Origin: an uncultured Thermomicrobia bacterium
Lineage (GTDB): Bacteria > Chloroflexota > Chloroflexia > Thermomicrobiales > JALYUS01
DNA length: 24,040 nucleotides
Assembly: GCA_937968015.1 (NCBI GenBank)
Contig: CALBSO010000063.1
Span: 1-24,040 of the forward strand
Direction: 5' to 3'
The translations under genes and the position numbers were made by a program. Every line of letters begins with the position of its first letter. The first letter of the stretch is position 1. Shown here in pieces: positions 8,278 to 15,669 of the stretch. The notes under the pieces were generated by a model. It saw only the letters and a list, made by a program, of their open reading frames with translations, was not told the DNA's origin and ran no database searches.

Positions 8278-8691
8278 TCATGCGTCCGGGCGGATGTACG
8301 TGACGGTGTGATGCGTGAGCAGTTTGCCCGCGCTGCTCGTGCATTCGGCGACGCCATAGATCAGCCGCCGCCCCAGCTTGAGGACAGTAGCCGTGCAAAC
8401 CACGTCTTCGGCCCGCGCGCCGTTCAGGAAGTTCGTCTTCATCTCGACGGTGACGAGGTGATCAATGATGCCCGTCTTCGTCATGATTGCCAGCCACATC
8501 GTCACGTCCGCCGCCGCCATGAAGACGGGACCGCTGATCAGGCCATCCGGGCGCTCATAGGAGAATTGGAAGGGGACAGCGACCGCGCAGATGCCATCCC
8601 CAATAGACTGCACGCGGAAGCCATACGGGCGGTTGAACGGTGACGTTTCGAGCAGGTCCTGAAGGGCCGACTCGGTGACCGCGAGGTCCAT
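8278..8691 (-). CDS. PaaI-like hotdog-fold acyl-CoA thioesterase
   Basis: A 137-residue single-hotdog-domain protein of the PaaI/YbgC-like thioesterase group, expected to hydrolyse acyl- or aryl-CoA esters and recycle CoA. Seen: NRPYGFRVQSIGDGICAV (N-terminal strand region), RPDGLISGPVFMAAADVTMW (the usual conserved hotdog helix region; the common HGG is replaced here by ISG), VTVEMKTNFLNGA and a C-terminal strand HHTVTYIRP. The start is ATG 8691. An in-frame ATG at 8799, two bases past the CoA-transferase stop, would add 36 residues outside the domain and is less likely. It is the last gene of the minus-strand operon after the crotonase and CoA-transferase genes. That position fits a housekeeping role clearing stalled CoA intermediates. 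The substrate is unknown. Confidence 0.82.
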   Translation of the reverse strand: MDLAVTESALQDLLETSPFNRPYGFRVQSIGDGICAVAVPFQFSYERPDGLISGPVFMAAADVTMWLAIMTKTGIIDHLVTVEMKTNFLNGARAEDVVCTATVLKLGRRLIYGVAECTSSAGKLLTHHTVTYIRPDA

Positions 8692-8801
8692 TGGGTTGCC
8701 CTTTCCGCTGAACGGCAATGGTTTGACGTGCGTCAATCCCGGTATCGTCGGCGCAATCCGCGGGCTCTCACGCAGGCTGAATCCTCCGCCACCAATCATG
8801 C

Positions 8802-10070
8802 TCAATCGTCCGCTGCCGTGCGCTCCGATACCACACCGGAGGTGATGACACCGCTGGCGCGCAGTTGGGCTAATTCTCCGTCCGTCACGCCGATTTCGCG
8901 GAGGATTTCGTCGGTGTGCTGGGCGAAGAGCGGCGGGGTGCGATAGATCGCGGCGGGTGTCTCGCTCAGTTTCACCGGCAGGCCGAGCAGACGCACGGTA
9001 CCCATCGTCGGGTGCGGCCGCTCCACCACCATCTCCCGGTGATGGATCTGCGGGTGTTCGAGGCTCTGCTCGACGGTGTAGATCGGGCCGCAGGGGATGC
9101 TCTGCGCGTTGAGAATTTCCTCCCACTCATCCGAGGTGTGCGCCTGCAACTTTTCATTGATCAGTTCCGTCAGTTCGGCATTGTGGGAGAAACGGCCACC
9201 ATTCGTCGTGAACCGGGGATCATCCAGCCACTCTGGCGCGCCGACGACTTTGCAGAAGGCATTCCAGCGCTTGTCACCCGTCGCGCCGAGGATCACCCAG
9301 CCATCTTTCGTCCGATACGCGCCATACGGCGCGTTGATCGGGTGGTGATTACCCGCCGGTGGGGGCACGCCCGCGCCATTGAGGTAGCGCACACCCTGAA
9401 ATCCGAGCATCCCGACCATGCTTTCGAGGAGCGATGTCTGCACGACCTGGCCGCGCCCGGTGCGCTCGCGGGCCATCAGCGCGGCCAAGATGCCGTACGC
9501 GCCGATCAATCCAGTGAAGAGGTCGGCGACGGGGATACCAACGCGCACCGGTTCGCCACCCTCGAACCCTGTCACGCTCATCAAGCCGGAAAAGCCCTGG
9601 ATGATGTTGTCGAGACCAGGGCGGTTCGCGAATGGGCCGTCCGCACCGAAGCCGGAGAGCGACGCATAGATGATGCGCGGGTTTTTGGTGGACATCGCAT
9701 CGTAGCCGATGCCGAGGGCGTCCATCACGCCGGGGCGGAAATTCTCGATGACGACATCCGCCGTCTCGGCGAGGCGACGAAAGAGCATCTGCCCCTCTGG
9801 CCCTTTGATGTCCATCGCCAGCGACCGCTTGTTCCGGTTCGCGGAGAGAAAGAAGGCGCTCTCACCTTTCCCGGCCGGCCCGGTCTCATCGAAGAAGGGA
9901 GGCCCGGCGGCGCGGCCATCCTCCCCGCGCTGCGGGTTCTCGATTTTGATGACATCCGCACCGAGATCGCCGAGAAATTGCGCGCATGTTGGCCCGGCCA
10001 AATGCCGACCCAGATCAAGCACGCGAATCCCCGAAAGTGGCATTAACGCCGTCTGCGCACTCTCTCCCAT
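8802..10070 (-). CDS. Class III CoA-transferase (CaiB/BaiF family)
   Basis: A 422-residue family III CoA-transferase that moves CoA from a donor acyl-CoA to a carboxylic acid through an aspartyl-CoA thioester. Seen: GIRVLDLGRHLAGPTCAQ with FLGDLGADVIKIENP (residues 14-46), NRNKRSLAMDIK (78-89), DVVIENFRPGVMD (105-117), YASLSGFGADGP (135-146) and RPGLDNIIQGFSG with the likely catalytic Asp154, then GIPVADLFTGL and HPQIHHREMV. Length is typical. The start ATG 10070 has GGGAAGGA upstream; ATG 10043 (MPLSGIRVL) is a possible later start. It sits 32 bases after the crotonase gene on the same strand. Members act on oxalate, carnitine, bile acids, itaconate, succinate or benzylsuccinate, and nothing here picks one out. 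Confidence 0.93.
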   Translation of the reverse strand: MGESAQTALMPLSGIRVLDLGRHLAGPTCAQFLGDLGADVIKIENPQRGEDGRAAGPPFFDETGPAGKGESAFFLSANRNKRSLAMDIKGPEGQMLFRRLAETADVVIENFRPGVMDALGIGYDAMSTKNPRIIYASLSGFGADGPFANRPGLDNIIQGFSGLMSVTGFEGGEPVRVGIPVADLFTGLIGAYGILAALMARERTGRGQVVQTSLLESMVGMLGFQGVRYLNGAGVPPPAGNHHPINAPYGAYRTKDGWVILGATGDKRWNAFCKVVGAPEWLDDPRFTTNGGRFSHNAELTELINEKLQAHTSDEWEEILNAQSIPCGPIYTVEQSLEHPQIHHREMVVERPHPTMGTVRLLGLPVKLSETPAAIYRTPPLFAQHTDEILREIGVTDGELAQLRASGVITSGVVSERTAADD

Positions 10071-10102
10071 GCCGCGAATCCTTCCCTATCATTCGGCTTC
10101 AA

Positions 10103-10909
10103 TCACTTCCCCTTCCAATTCGGCTTGCGCTTTTCGAGGAACGCGCTGACGCCCTCGTGGAAGTCCTCACTCGTGTATGCTTTGACGATCAGATCGCTGC
10201 TATGGGGAGGGCGGCGGTGCGCGAGGATGCGGCGTACGGCTTCCTTCGTGATCTGAATCGTCAGCGGCGCGTTCCCGGCGATTTGCTCCGCCATCTCCTG
10301 CACATGCGAATGGAGCACCTCCGGCTCGACGATCTCGCTAAAAAGCCCGACGCTGTGTGCCTCGCGCGCGTCCATTAGGCGCGCGCGGAAGATCATTTCC
10401 TTCGTCCGCGCCGGGCCGATCAAATCCACGAGCCGGGCGTAGGCGCCGATATTGAGCGCGTTGCCGAGCGTGCGTGCGATCGGGAAGCCGAAGCGGGAAT
10501 CCGGCGTCGCGACGCGGATGTCGCAGGCCATCGCCAGGGCAGCGCCACCGCCGACCGCGTAGCCACGAATCGCCGCGATCGTCGGCTTAATCAGTGTTTC
10601 GAGCGGCGAGATGACGTCGGTCATTCGCGTTTCGTAGTCGAGGGCGTCCTGCTCGCCGCTGAATGAGGTGAACTGGCTGATATCGGTGCCCGCCACAAAT
10701 GCCTTTTCGCCCGCGCCGGTGAGGACGAGCACGCGGGTCTCGTCATCCTCGGTCACATACTGGCAGATGCGGACGAGCGCATCGTACATCGCGAAGGTCA
10801 TCGCGTTGCGCGCCTCGGGGCGATTGAATGTCACCCACGCGACCGGGCCGCGCCGCTCGAACAGCACATGATCCGTCCTGAGATCAATGACGCCGCTGGT
10901 CTGTTGCAT
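10103..10909 (-). CDS. Enoyl-CoA hydratase/isomerase (crotonase) superfamily protein lacking both hydratase glutamates
   Basis: A 268-residue crotonase-fold protein, trimer- or hexamer-forming and acting on acyl-CoA. It keeps both oxyanion-hole segments, KAFVAGTDISQF (residues 69-80) and RGYAVGGGAALAMACDI (115-131), and the C-terminal FHEGVSAFLEKRKPNW. The two catalytic glutamates of classical enoyl-CoA hydratase (Glu144 and Glu164 of the rat enzyme) align here with Ala124 and Ile144 (FGFPIARTLGN), so simple water addition by the standard mechanism is unlikely. It may be an isomerase, decarboxylase, dehydratase or hydrolase of the superfamily. The start is ATG 10909 with AAGGAGG at 10917-10923, 7-nt spacing. 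It is first in the operon with the CoA-transferase and thioesterase, which fits a step on the CoA ester that the transferase makes. Confidence 0.9.
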   Translation of the reverse strand: MQQTSGVIDLRTDHVLFERRGPVAWVTFNRPEARNAMTFAMYDALVRICQYVTEDDETRVLVLTGAGEKAFVAGTDISQFTSFSGEQDALDYETRMTDVISPLETLIKPTIAAIRGYAVGGGAALAMACDIRVATPDSRFGFPIARTLGNALNIGAYARLVDLIGPARTKEMIFRARLMDAREAHSVGLFSEIVEPEVLHSHVQEMAEQIAGNAPLTIQITKEAVRRILAHRRPPHSSDLIVKAYTSEDFHEGVSAFLEKRKPNWKGK

Positions 10910-11039
10910 CGGTACGCCTCCTTCGGGTCAGTCTGCACCATCATCGGGCGGAGTGCCTCGCGGTGAATGGCGCGGCATCGCATGTACCGCATACAGTAGC
11001 CGAAGCGCGGTTTATTAGGAAGCATCTACGGCGTGTGCT

Positions 11040-11087
11040 CTTCTCGAAAGCGGCTCCCGCCCTCTTGCGGGGGCGGGAGCCGAGAAG
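11040..11087 (-). terminator. Strong GC hairpin downstream of the beta-helix gene
   Basis: CGGCTCCCGCCC (11051-11062) pairs perfectly with GGGCGGGAGCCG (11071-11082) around an 8-base loop. An outer CTTCTC/GAGAAG pair (11040-11045 and 11082-11087) extends it across a short bulge. It lies about 70 bases past the stop of the minus-strand beta-helix gene and upstream of the crotonase operon. The U-tract on the minus strand is poor (CTTTC), so it may be a terminator helped by other factors, or a palindromic element. Confidence 0.5.
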
Positions 11088-11157
11088 TTGGGCGAGTCAG
11101 GACTGGCATTGCACGAATGGATGGGCAATCCCTCTCCTGGTCCGCTATTCCGCGTCG

Positions 11158-12366
11158 CTAGTCTGCCTTGTCGTGCCGATGATCGCCATGTTGGTCGTTG
11201 CCTCCTTGCTGGTCATTACCCCCCTGCTGTTCGTCGCCATGAGGCCGACAGAGGCCTGGCTTATTCTGGGTCACGCCATCGTTGTCGATCCAGAAGTTCG
11301 CCGTTCCGGCCGTCTGTGTGCCAACCGAGTCATCGCGACAGTCAAACTCCTTGTTCCGCCGCAGGAAGTTCTCCGTAATTCGATTGTTCGTCGAAGTAGA
11401 AGAGACATCAATCCCATCGAAGGAGGTACTGTCCAGGCTACGGTTCTGGGCGATCTTCGCTCCGCTGGTCGTGTCGAGCACGATATTGTCATCGTTGCGG
11501 AGAGCCTCATTCTCCATGATTACGGTGCCGGCGCCTGGATCGAAAAGCAGGATCCCCGACGCCGAGTCTGCGGGAGCCAGCGAATACGTATTGTCCGAGA
11601 CCCGGTTGGATCGCACATCTGCGACCGCCCCCCGGCTGATCTGCATGCCGTTCTGCGCAATGTCCGGCGTCGGGCCGATACCGATGATCACATTATCAGA
11701 GATCGTCGCCCGCGATCCCGCGTTATCAACGGTAGGGCCATTCTTCTGATACTTGTCGATCAGATTCTCGCGGATTGTCGCACTGCCCACTTGTCCCTCG
11801 AAATGCCGGCCGACAAGGATGGCAATACCATTCTGGCAGCCGCGCAGGGCCGGGTTGGCACTGCGAATCTCCGTGATGTGGTTCCGGAGGATCGTTGCCG
11901 AGCCGTTGCCATCCACCCGGACACCTGTGCGAGACAAAAGCGAGCAGAACTCTGCATCCGGCAGCGGCCCGCTGATGGTGAACTCTCTGAGCGTCACATC
12001 CTGCGCACCGTTCACGCGCACGATATCTCCCGGATCGGCCATCACCGACGGTGCCTTAATGATGGCTGCCAGCGGCTTTACCGAACGCAGAGTAATGTTG
12101 TTCTTCGCGGGGGTGGCGATGTTTACCTGCTCCGCATACGTGCCGGGACAAACATTGATCTTATCCCCCGATGCTGCCGCATTGACAGCGTCCTGAATCT
12201 TTTTGTAGCCGGGATGATCGCAGCTCGTACCCGGCGGCGTGAACGTGGCGGCACTCGCGTTCACCCACCGCGTAACCCCCGCGGCAAGTGCCTGACCGCT
12301 CCCCAACGGTACCATACCGATCACCAACGTCAGTGCCGCCACAACGATAAATTTCCTGGACCGCAT
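11158..12366 (-). CDS. Exported right-handed parallel beta-helix protein
   Basis: A 402-residue secreted protein. Residues 1-29 form a signal peptide: basic MRSRK, a hydrophobic core, and a GQALAAG-type cleavage region. The segment PGYKKIQDAVNAAASGDKI (about 52-70) with NVCPGTYAEQVNI is the usual entry to pectate-lyase-like/NosD-type beta-helices. Successive rungs follow with repeated N-x-I/V and I-x-x-N steps such as ATILRNHITEI, ATIRENLIDKY, ATISDNVIIGI, ADVRSNRVSDN and IVLDTTSGAKIAQN. Several Cys residues could form disulfides. The tail from about residue 375 is low-complexity, with tandem QQGGND units and a His/Asp-rich end. GAGGAGG lies 8 nt before the ATG. It could be a surface polysaccharide-binding protein or lyase, but no catalytic set is identifiable. 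A long plus-strand frame across the same DNA is a shadow. Confidence 0.88.
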   Translation of the reverse strand: MRSRKFIVVAALTLVIGMVPLGSGQALAAGVTRWVNASAATFTPPGTSCDHPGYKKIQDAVNAAASGDKINVCPGTYAEQVNIATPAKNNITLRSVKPLAAIIKAPSVMADPGDIVRVNGAQDVTLREFTISGPLPDAEFCSLLSRTGVRVDGNGSATILRNHITEIRSANPALRGCQNGIAILVGRHFEGQVGSATIRENLIDKYQKNGPTVDNAGSRATISDNVIIGIGPTPDIAQNGMQISRGAVADVRSNRVSDNTYSLAPADSASGILLFDPGAGTVIMENEALRNDDNIVLDTTSGAKIAQNRSLDSTSFDGIDVSSTSTNNRITENFLRRNKEFDCRDDSVGTQTAGTANFWIDNDGVTQNKPGLCRPHGDEQQGGNDQQGGNDQHGDHRHDKAD

Positions 12367-12887
12367 ACGCTCTTCCTCCTCTTCGTAGTCACCGATATGG
12401 CGAAGTCTCGGTTTTCAACCCCTCGACCCGAACACCGCTCTCAACGGGGACATCGCATCCTCGTCATCCATCATCTCATAGGCACTCCCTCCGTATCAGC
12501 GATGGGCACGGAACGTTACTCGTTAGCGTGAACACACTCATCACCATCTTGCAACGCTGAGCCCTGCGGAGATTTCCTATTGGTACAAAACACTGGCAGT
12601 GTAGCACAAGCATTAATACGCGGCTTTCACTGGTCAACTAATCTCGCGTCGCCTGAATACACTATTATGAGGCATAGCGGCTCCCACACTCGCCATTCAT
12701 GTGGCACAAGGCTTCGGGTCTCCACTTGACCCTATCCGCGTCCACATGCCATGATAGAGATTCCCGGGCAACGCCGCTCAGGCGAACGTTCCCTCACGCG
12801 TGCGATCCACGCGGGGTCCGGAACAGACGGACTGAAGCAGGCATTGTGTGCGCCCATGGTTCATGCAAGTTCGCGTGATGGGAGGAG
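12367..12887. other. Divergent intergenic region (521 bases)
   Basis: This is the longest gene-free stretch of the window, between the start of the beta-helix gene (left, - strand) and the acyl-CoA synthetase gene (right, + strand). It is visibly more AT-rich than its surroundings between about 12540 and 12680. It must hold both promoters. I see one candidate for the rightward gene at 12726-12755 and only weak matches for the leftward gene (GGTCAA, a minus-strand -35 TTGACC, near 12633). No RNA gene, strong hairpin or convincing small ORF with a Shine-Dalgarno was seen. Confidence 0.6.
12726..12755 (+). promoter_or_regulatory. Candidate sigma70-type promoter for the acyl-CoA synthetase gene
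   Basis: TTGACC at 12726-12731 (5 of 6 to the -35 consensus) is followed after 18 bases by CATGAT at 12750-12755 (4 of 6 to the -10 consensus). Transcription would begin near 12762, giving a leader of about 130 bases. This is pattern matching only; chance matches of this quality are common. Confidence 0.3.
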
Positions 12888-12893
12888 ATGACT

Positions 12894-14609
12894 ATGGCGC
12901 TCAACCTCTCAAACAACCGCCTCTCCTACGTCCACGGTGCGAGCGATGTGCCCCTGATCGGCGCGCCGATCGGCGATCTCTTCGACCGCGTCGTCGCACA
13001 AGTGCCGGAGAATGAGGCGCTCATCTCCTGCCATCAGGGCGTACGCTACACCTACCGTGAGTTTCAGGCGCTCTGCGATCGCTTCGCACGCGGTCTGATG
13101 GCGCTCGGCATCCGCAAGGGCGACCGAATCGGCATCTGGGCGACGAACCACGCCGAATGGGTCATCGCCCAGTTTGCGACGCCGAAGATCGGTGCGATCC
13201 TCGTCAACATCAACCCGGCGTACCGCGTCTACGAACTGAAATACGCCCTCAATCAGTCCGGTTGCTCCGCGCTGATCATCGGGCCACCGTTCAAGTCCTC
13301 CGATTACGTCGGGTTGCTCCGCGAGACGTGCCCCGAACTGGATGGCGCCGCACCGGGCCACCTGCGCGCCGCGCGCGTCCCCGCGCTGCAAACCATCATC
13401 ACCTTTGGCTGTGAGACGCCCGGCGCGTACCGCTGGGACGATGTGCTGGAGCAGGCGGAAACCATCTCATCCGAGGAACTGGCGCGCGTGCAGCAGGAGC
13501 AGCAGTTCGACGACGCGATCAATATCCAGTACACCTCCGGTACGACGGGGTTCCCGAAGGGTGTGACACTCTCGCACCACTCGATTCTGAACAATGGCTA
13601 CTTCATCGGCGAGTACATGCGCTTCTCGCCACAGGACCGGCTCTGCATCCCCGTCCCCTTCTACCACTGCTTCGGCATGGTGCTCGCGAATCTCGCCTGC
13701 GTCACCCACGGCGCGACGATGGTCATTCCCGCACCCGGCTTCGATCCGAAAAGCGCGCTCGAAGCCGTCGCGAAAGAGAAATGCACCGCGCTGCACGGCG
13801 TCCCGACGATGTTCATCGCCGAATTGGCGCACCCGGAGTTCGATGCATTCGATCTTTCGTCGTTACGGACGGGCATCATGGCTGGCTCGCCCTGCCCGGT
13901 TGAGGTGATGAAGCAAGTCAACGCACGCATGCACATGACGGATGTGACGATCTGCTACGGCATGACCGAGACTGCCCCCGTCTCCTTCCAGAGCACGACG
14001 GACGACCCGATTGAGAAGCGCGTCAGCACCGTCGGGCGCGTCCATCCGCATGTCGAGTGCAAGATCATTGACCCCGAAACCGGCGCGGTCGTGCCGCGCG
14101 GCACGACGGGCGAACTCTTATCGCGCGGCTACATCGTCATGCTCGGCTACTGGAACAACCCCGAAGCGACCGCGCAAGCGGTGGACGCGGGCCGCTGGAT
14201 GCACACCGGCGACCTCGCGACGATGGACGATGAGGGCTATGTGAACATCGTTGGCCGCTCGAAAGACATGATTATCCGGGGCGGCGAGAATATCTACCCG
14301 CGCGAGATCGAGGAATTCCTTTACCCGCATCCGAAGATTCAGGATGTGCAGGTGATCGGCGTGCCAGACGAGAAGTACGGCGAGGAAGTGATGGCCTGGG
14401 TGATCCTCAAAGCGGGCGAAACCGCCACCGAGGACGAACTGCGCGACTACTGCCGCGCCCGCATCGCCCACTACAAAGTGCCGCGCTACTGGAAATTCAC
14501 CGACGCCTTCCCGATGACCGTCACCGGCAAAATCCAGAAGTACAAGATGCGCGAGACGGCGACCGAAGAACTCGGCCTGGAGAAAGCAGCGGCCGTCCGC
14601 ACCGCGTGA
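12894..14609 (+). CDS. AMP-binding acyl-CoA synthetase (FadD/AcsF2-like medium/long-chain)
   Basis: A 571-residue member of the ANL superfamily that activates a carboxylic acid with ATP and CoA through an acyl-adenylate. Motifs: YTSGTTGFPKG (P-loop, 213-223), PFYHCFGM (255-262), CYGMTE (354-359), HTGDLATMD (437-445), the hinge region GRSKDMIIRGGENIYPREIE (454-473) and the catalytic C-terminal Lys546 in TVTGKIQK. The layout matches the fatty-acyl-CoA synthase group that includes ACSF2; an aromatic or branched acid is also possible. ATG 12888 is in frame but only 2 nt from GGGAGGAG (12880-12887); ATG 12894 with 6-nt spacing is preferred. It stands alone downstream of the long intergenic region and converges on the SDR gene. 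It could supply the acyl-CoA for the neighbouring catabolic enzymes. Confidence 0.92.
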   Translation: MALNLSNNRLSYVHGASDVPLIGAPIGDLFDRVVAQVPENEALISCHQGVRYTYREFQALCDRFARGLMALGIRKGDRIGIWATNHAEWVIAQFATPKIGAILVNINPAYRVYELKYALNQSGCSALIIGPPFKSSDYVGLLRETCPELDGAAPGHLRAARVPALQTIITFGCETPGAYRWDDVLEQAETISSEELARVQQEQQFDDAINIQYTSGTTGFPKGVTLSHHSILNNGYFIGEYMRFSPQDRLCIPVPFYHCFGMVLANLACVTHGATMVIPAPGFDPKSALEAVAKEKCTALHGVPTMFIAELAHPEFDAFDLSSLRTGIMAGSPCPVEVMKQVNARMHMTDVTICYGMTETAPVSFQSTTDDPIEKRVSTVGRVHPHVECKIIDPETGAVVPRGTTGELLSRGYIVMLGYWNNPEATAQAVDAGRWMHTGDLATMDDEGYVNIVGRSKDMIIRGGENIYPREIEEFLYPHPKIQDVQVIGVPDEKYGEEVMAWVILKAGETATEDELRDYCRARIAHYKVPRYWKFTDAFPMTVTGKIQKYKMRETATEELGLEKAAAVRTA

Positions 14610-14655
14610 CACAACTTCACGATTGCACGATCATTATAGCGTGATGCGTAAGGAA

Positions 14656-14682
14656 GTAGGGGCGATCGCGAACCGCCCCTAC
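14656..14682. terminator. Hairpin between convergent genes
   Basis: GTAGGGGCG (14656-14664) and CGCCCCTAC (14674-14682) are perfect reverse complements around a 9-base loop, midway between the + strand synthetase stop (14609) and the - strand SDR stop (14713). The position suits a bidirectional terminator. No T-run follows on either side, so it may be a REP-like palindrome doing that job. Confidence 0.5.
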
Positions 14683-14712
14683 GAAGCCGCCCAAAGTCGC
14701 TTCCGCATGAGA

Positions 14713-15471
14713 TCAATGCAAGTGCGAACCGCCGTTGATGTCGAGGGTGACGCCGGTGAGGTATTCGCTCGCGTCGTCAGCGAGGAAGAGGATGCCGTTC
14801 ACGACATCTTCCACATGGCCGACGCGACCAACGAGCGTCGTCTCACCCAGTTCCTTCTTCCGCTCCTCGCTAACCTGGCCGCCGAAGATGTCGGTATCAA
14901 TCAATGAGGGCGCGACGCAGTTGACGCGGATGCCCTGTGGCGAGAGTTCGCGGGCGAGGGCGCGCGTCAGGCCCGCCATGCCCGCTTTCGCCGCGCTGTA
15001 CGCCGACGTGCCGAAGACGCCACCGCCCCGCTGCCCTGAAACGGACGAGAGCGAAACAATCGCGCCCTTGCCCCGCTTCAGCATCGCCGGGACTGCCGCC
15101 TGCGATGTCATGAACATCCCCTTAAGATTGACATCCACGACGAGATCGTATTCGTCCTCGCTGATGTCGAGGAACTTTGTCGGCCGGGTCAGGCCCGCGT
15201 TGTTAACGAGGATGTCGAGGCCGCCGAAGGTCTCCACCGCCTTCGCGACGACGCGCTCCATCTCCGCCTTGCTCCGCACGTCCGCGACTTCACCAATCGC
15301 CCGCCCCTGCGCCTTCAACTCGCGTGCCACCCGCTCGACGCCTGCCGCCACGACATCAGTAATGACGACATCCGCGCCTTCTTTGGCGAAGGCCAACGCC
15401 ACGGCCCGCCCGATGCCCCGCTCCGATCCCGCACCCGTTACCAGCACGACCTTGCTCTCGAACCGTTTCAT
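14713..15471 (-). CDS. SDR family NAD(P)-dependent oxidoreductase (FabG/3-hydroxyacyl-CoA dehydrogenase-like)
   Basis: A 252-residue classical short-chain dehydrogenase. It shows the nucleotide-binding VTGAGSERGIGRAVA (11-25), Asp at the end of beta2 (ITDV), the structural NNAG (90-93), catalytic Ser in SLSSVSG (about 140-146), the YxxxK pair Tyr158/Lys162 (AYSAAKAG) and PSLIDTDIF after strand 6. The Asp after beta2 points to NAD over NADP. The branch is FabG-like, covering 3-oxoacyl and many alcohol or sugar substrates. The start is ATG 15471 with AGGAGGT upstream (about 15476-15483 on the minus strand). Farther upstream the same frame stays open through the intergenic repeats, but that part has no SDR character. 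It could act on the acyl chain activated by the convergent synthetase, an inference from neighbourhood only. Confidence 0.92.
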   Translation of the reverse strand: MKRFESKVVLVTGAGSERGIGRAVALAFAKEGADVVITDVVAAGVERVARELKAQGRAIGEVADVRSKAEMERVVAKAVETFGGLDILVNNAGLTRPTKFLDISEDEYDLVVDVNLKGMFMTSQAAVPAMLKRGKGAIVSLSSVSGQRGGGVFGTSAYSAAKAGMAGLTRALARELSPQGIRVNCVAPSLIDTDIFGGQVSEERKKELGETTLVGRVGHVEDVVNGILFLADDASEYLTGVTLDINGGSHLH

Positions 15472-15505
15472 CCTTCCACCTCCTGGGGTGATTGTAACAG
15501 GAGAA

Positions 15506-15584
15506 AGCGGCCAGTAGACAGCAGCCGGAAATAGCACCGGCCCGTCGTATCGCCGTTCGGACTGTCCGCTGTCGGCTGGCCGCT
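15506..15584. repeat. Long imperfect inverted repeat between divergent genes, followed by a T-run
   Basis: AGCGGCCAGTAGACAGC (15506-15522) matches the reverse complement of 15568-15584 at 15 of 17 positions. Smaller nested palindromes lie between (GCCGG/CCGGC near 15524-15543 and CGGACTGTCCG near 15558-15568). Seven Ts follow at 15591-15597, so on the + strand the element looks like an intrinsic terminator. However, no + strand gene ends just upstream. It lies between the SDR start and the exported repeat-protein gene. A palindromic mobile element, or insulation against transcription antisense to the SDR gene, would both fit. Confidence 0.6.
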
Positions 15585-15669
15585 CCCCACTTTTTTTACA
15601 CCTCATTGCGCTTCGAGCGCGTTCGCACATACACTCGCTGCGGATGAAACCAGTGATGAGGGGGGAAGG

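Noticed and set aside
8692..9126. Long N-terminal extension of the thioesterase frame
   Set aside because: It overlaps the CoA-transferase coding sequence out of frame and has no domain; the hotdog domain needs only the 137 residues from 8691.
10963..12531. 522-codon open frame on the + strand
   Set aside because: It runs antisense to the beta-helix gene, which has a signal peptide, repeating rungs and a strong ribosome site. The + frame has no recognisable domain and its length reflects GC-rich codon structure.
12367..12887. Possible small RNA or tRNA in the long intergenic region
   Set aside because: No cloverleaf, strong hairpin or T-run found; only a weak promoter match.
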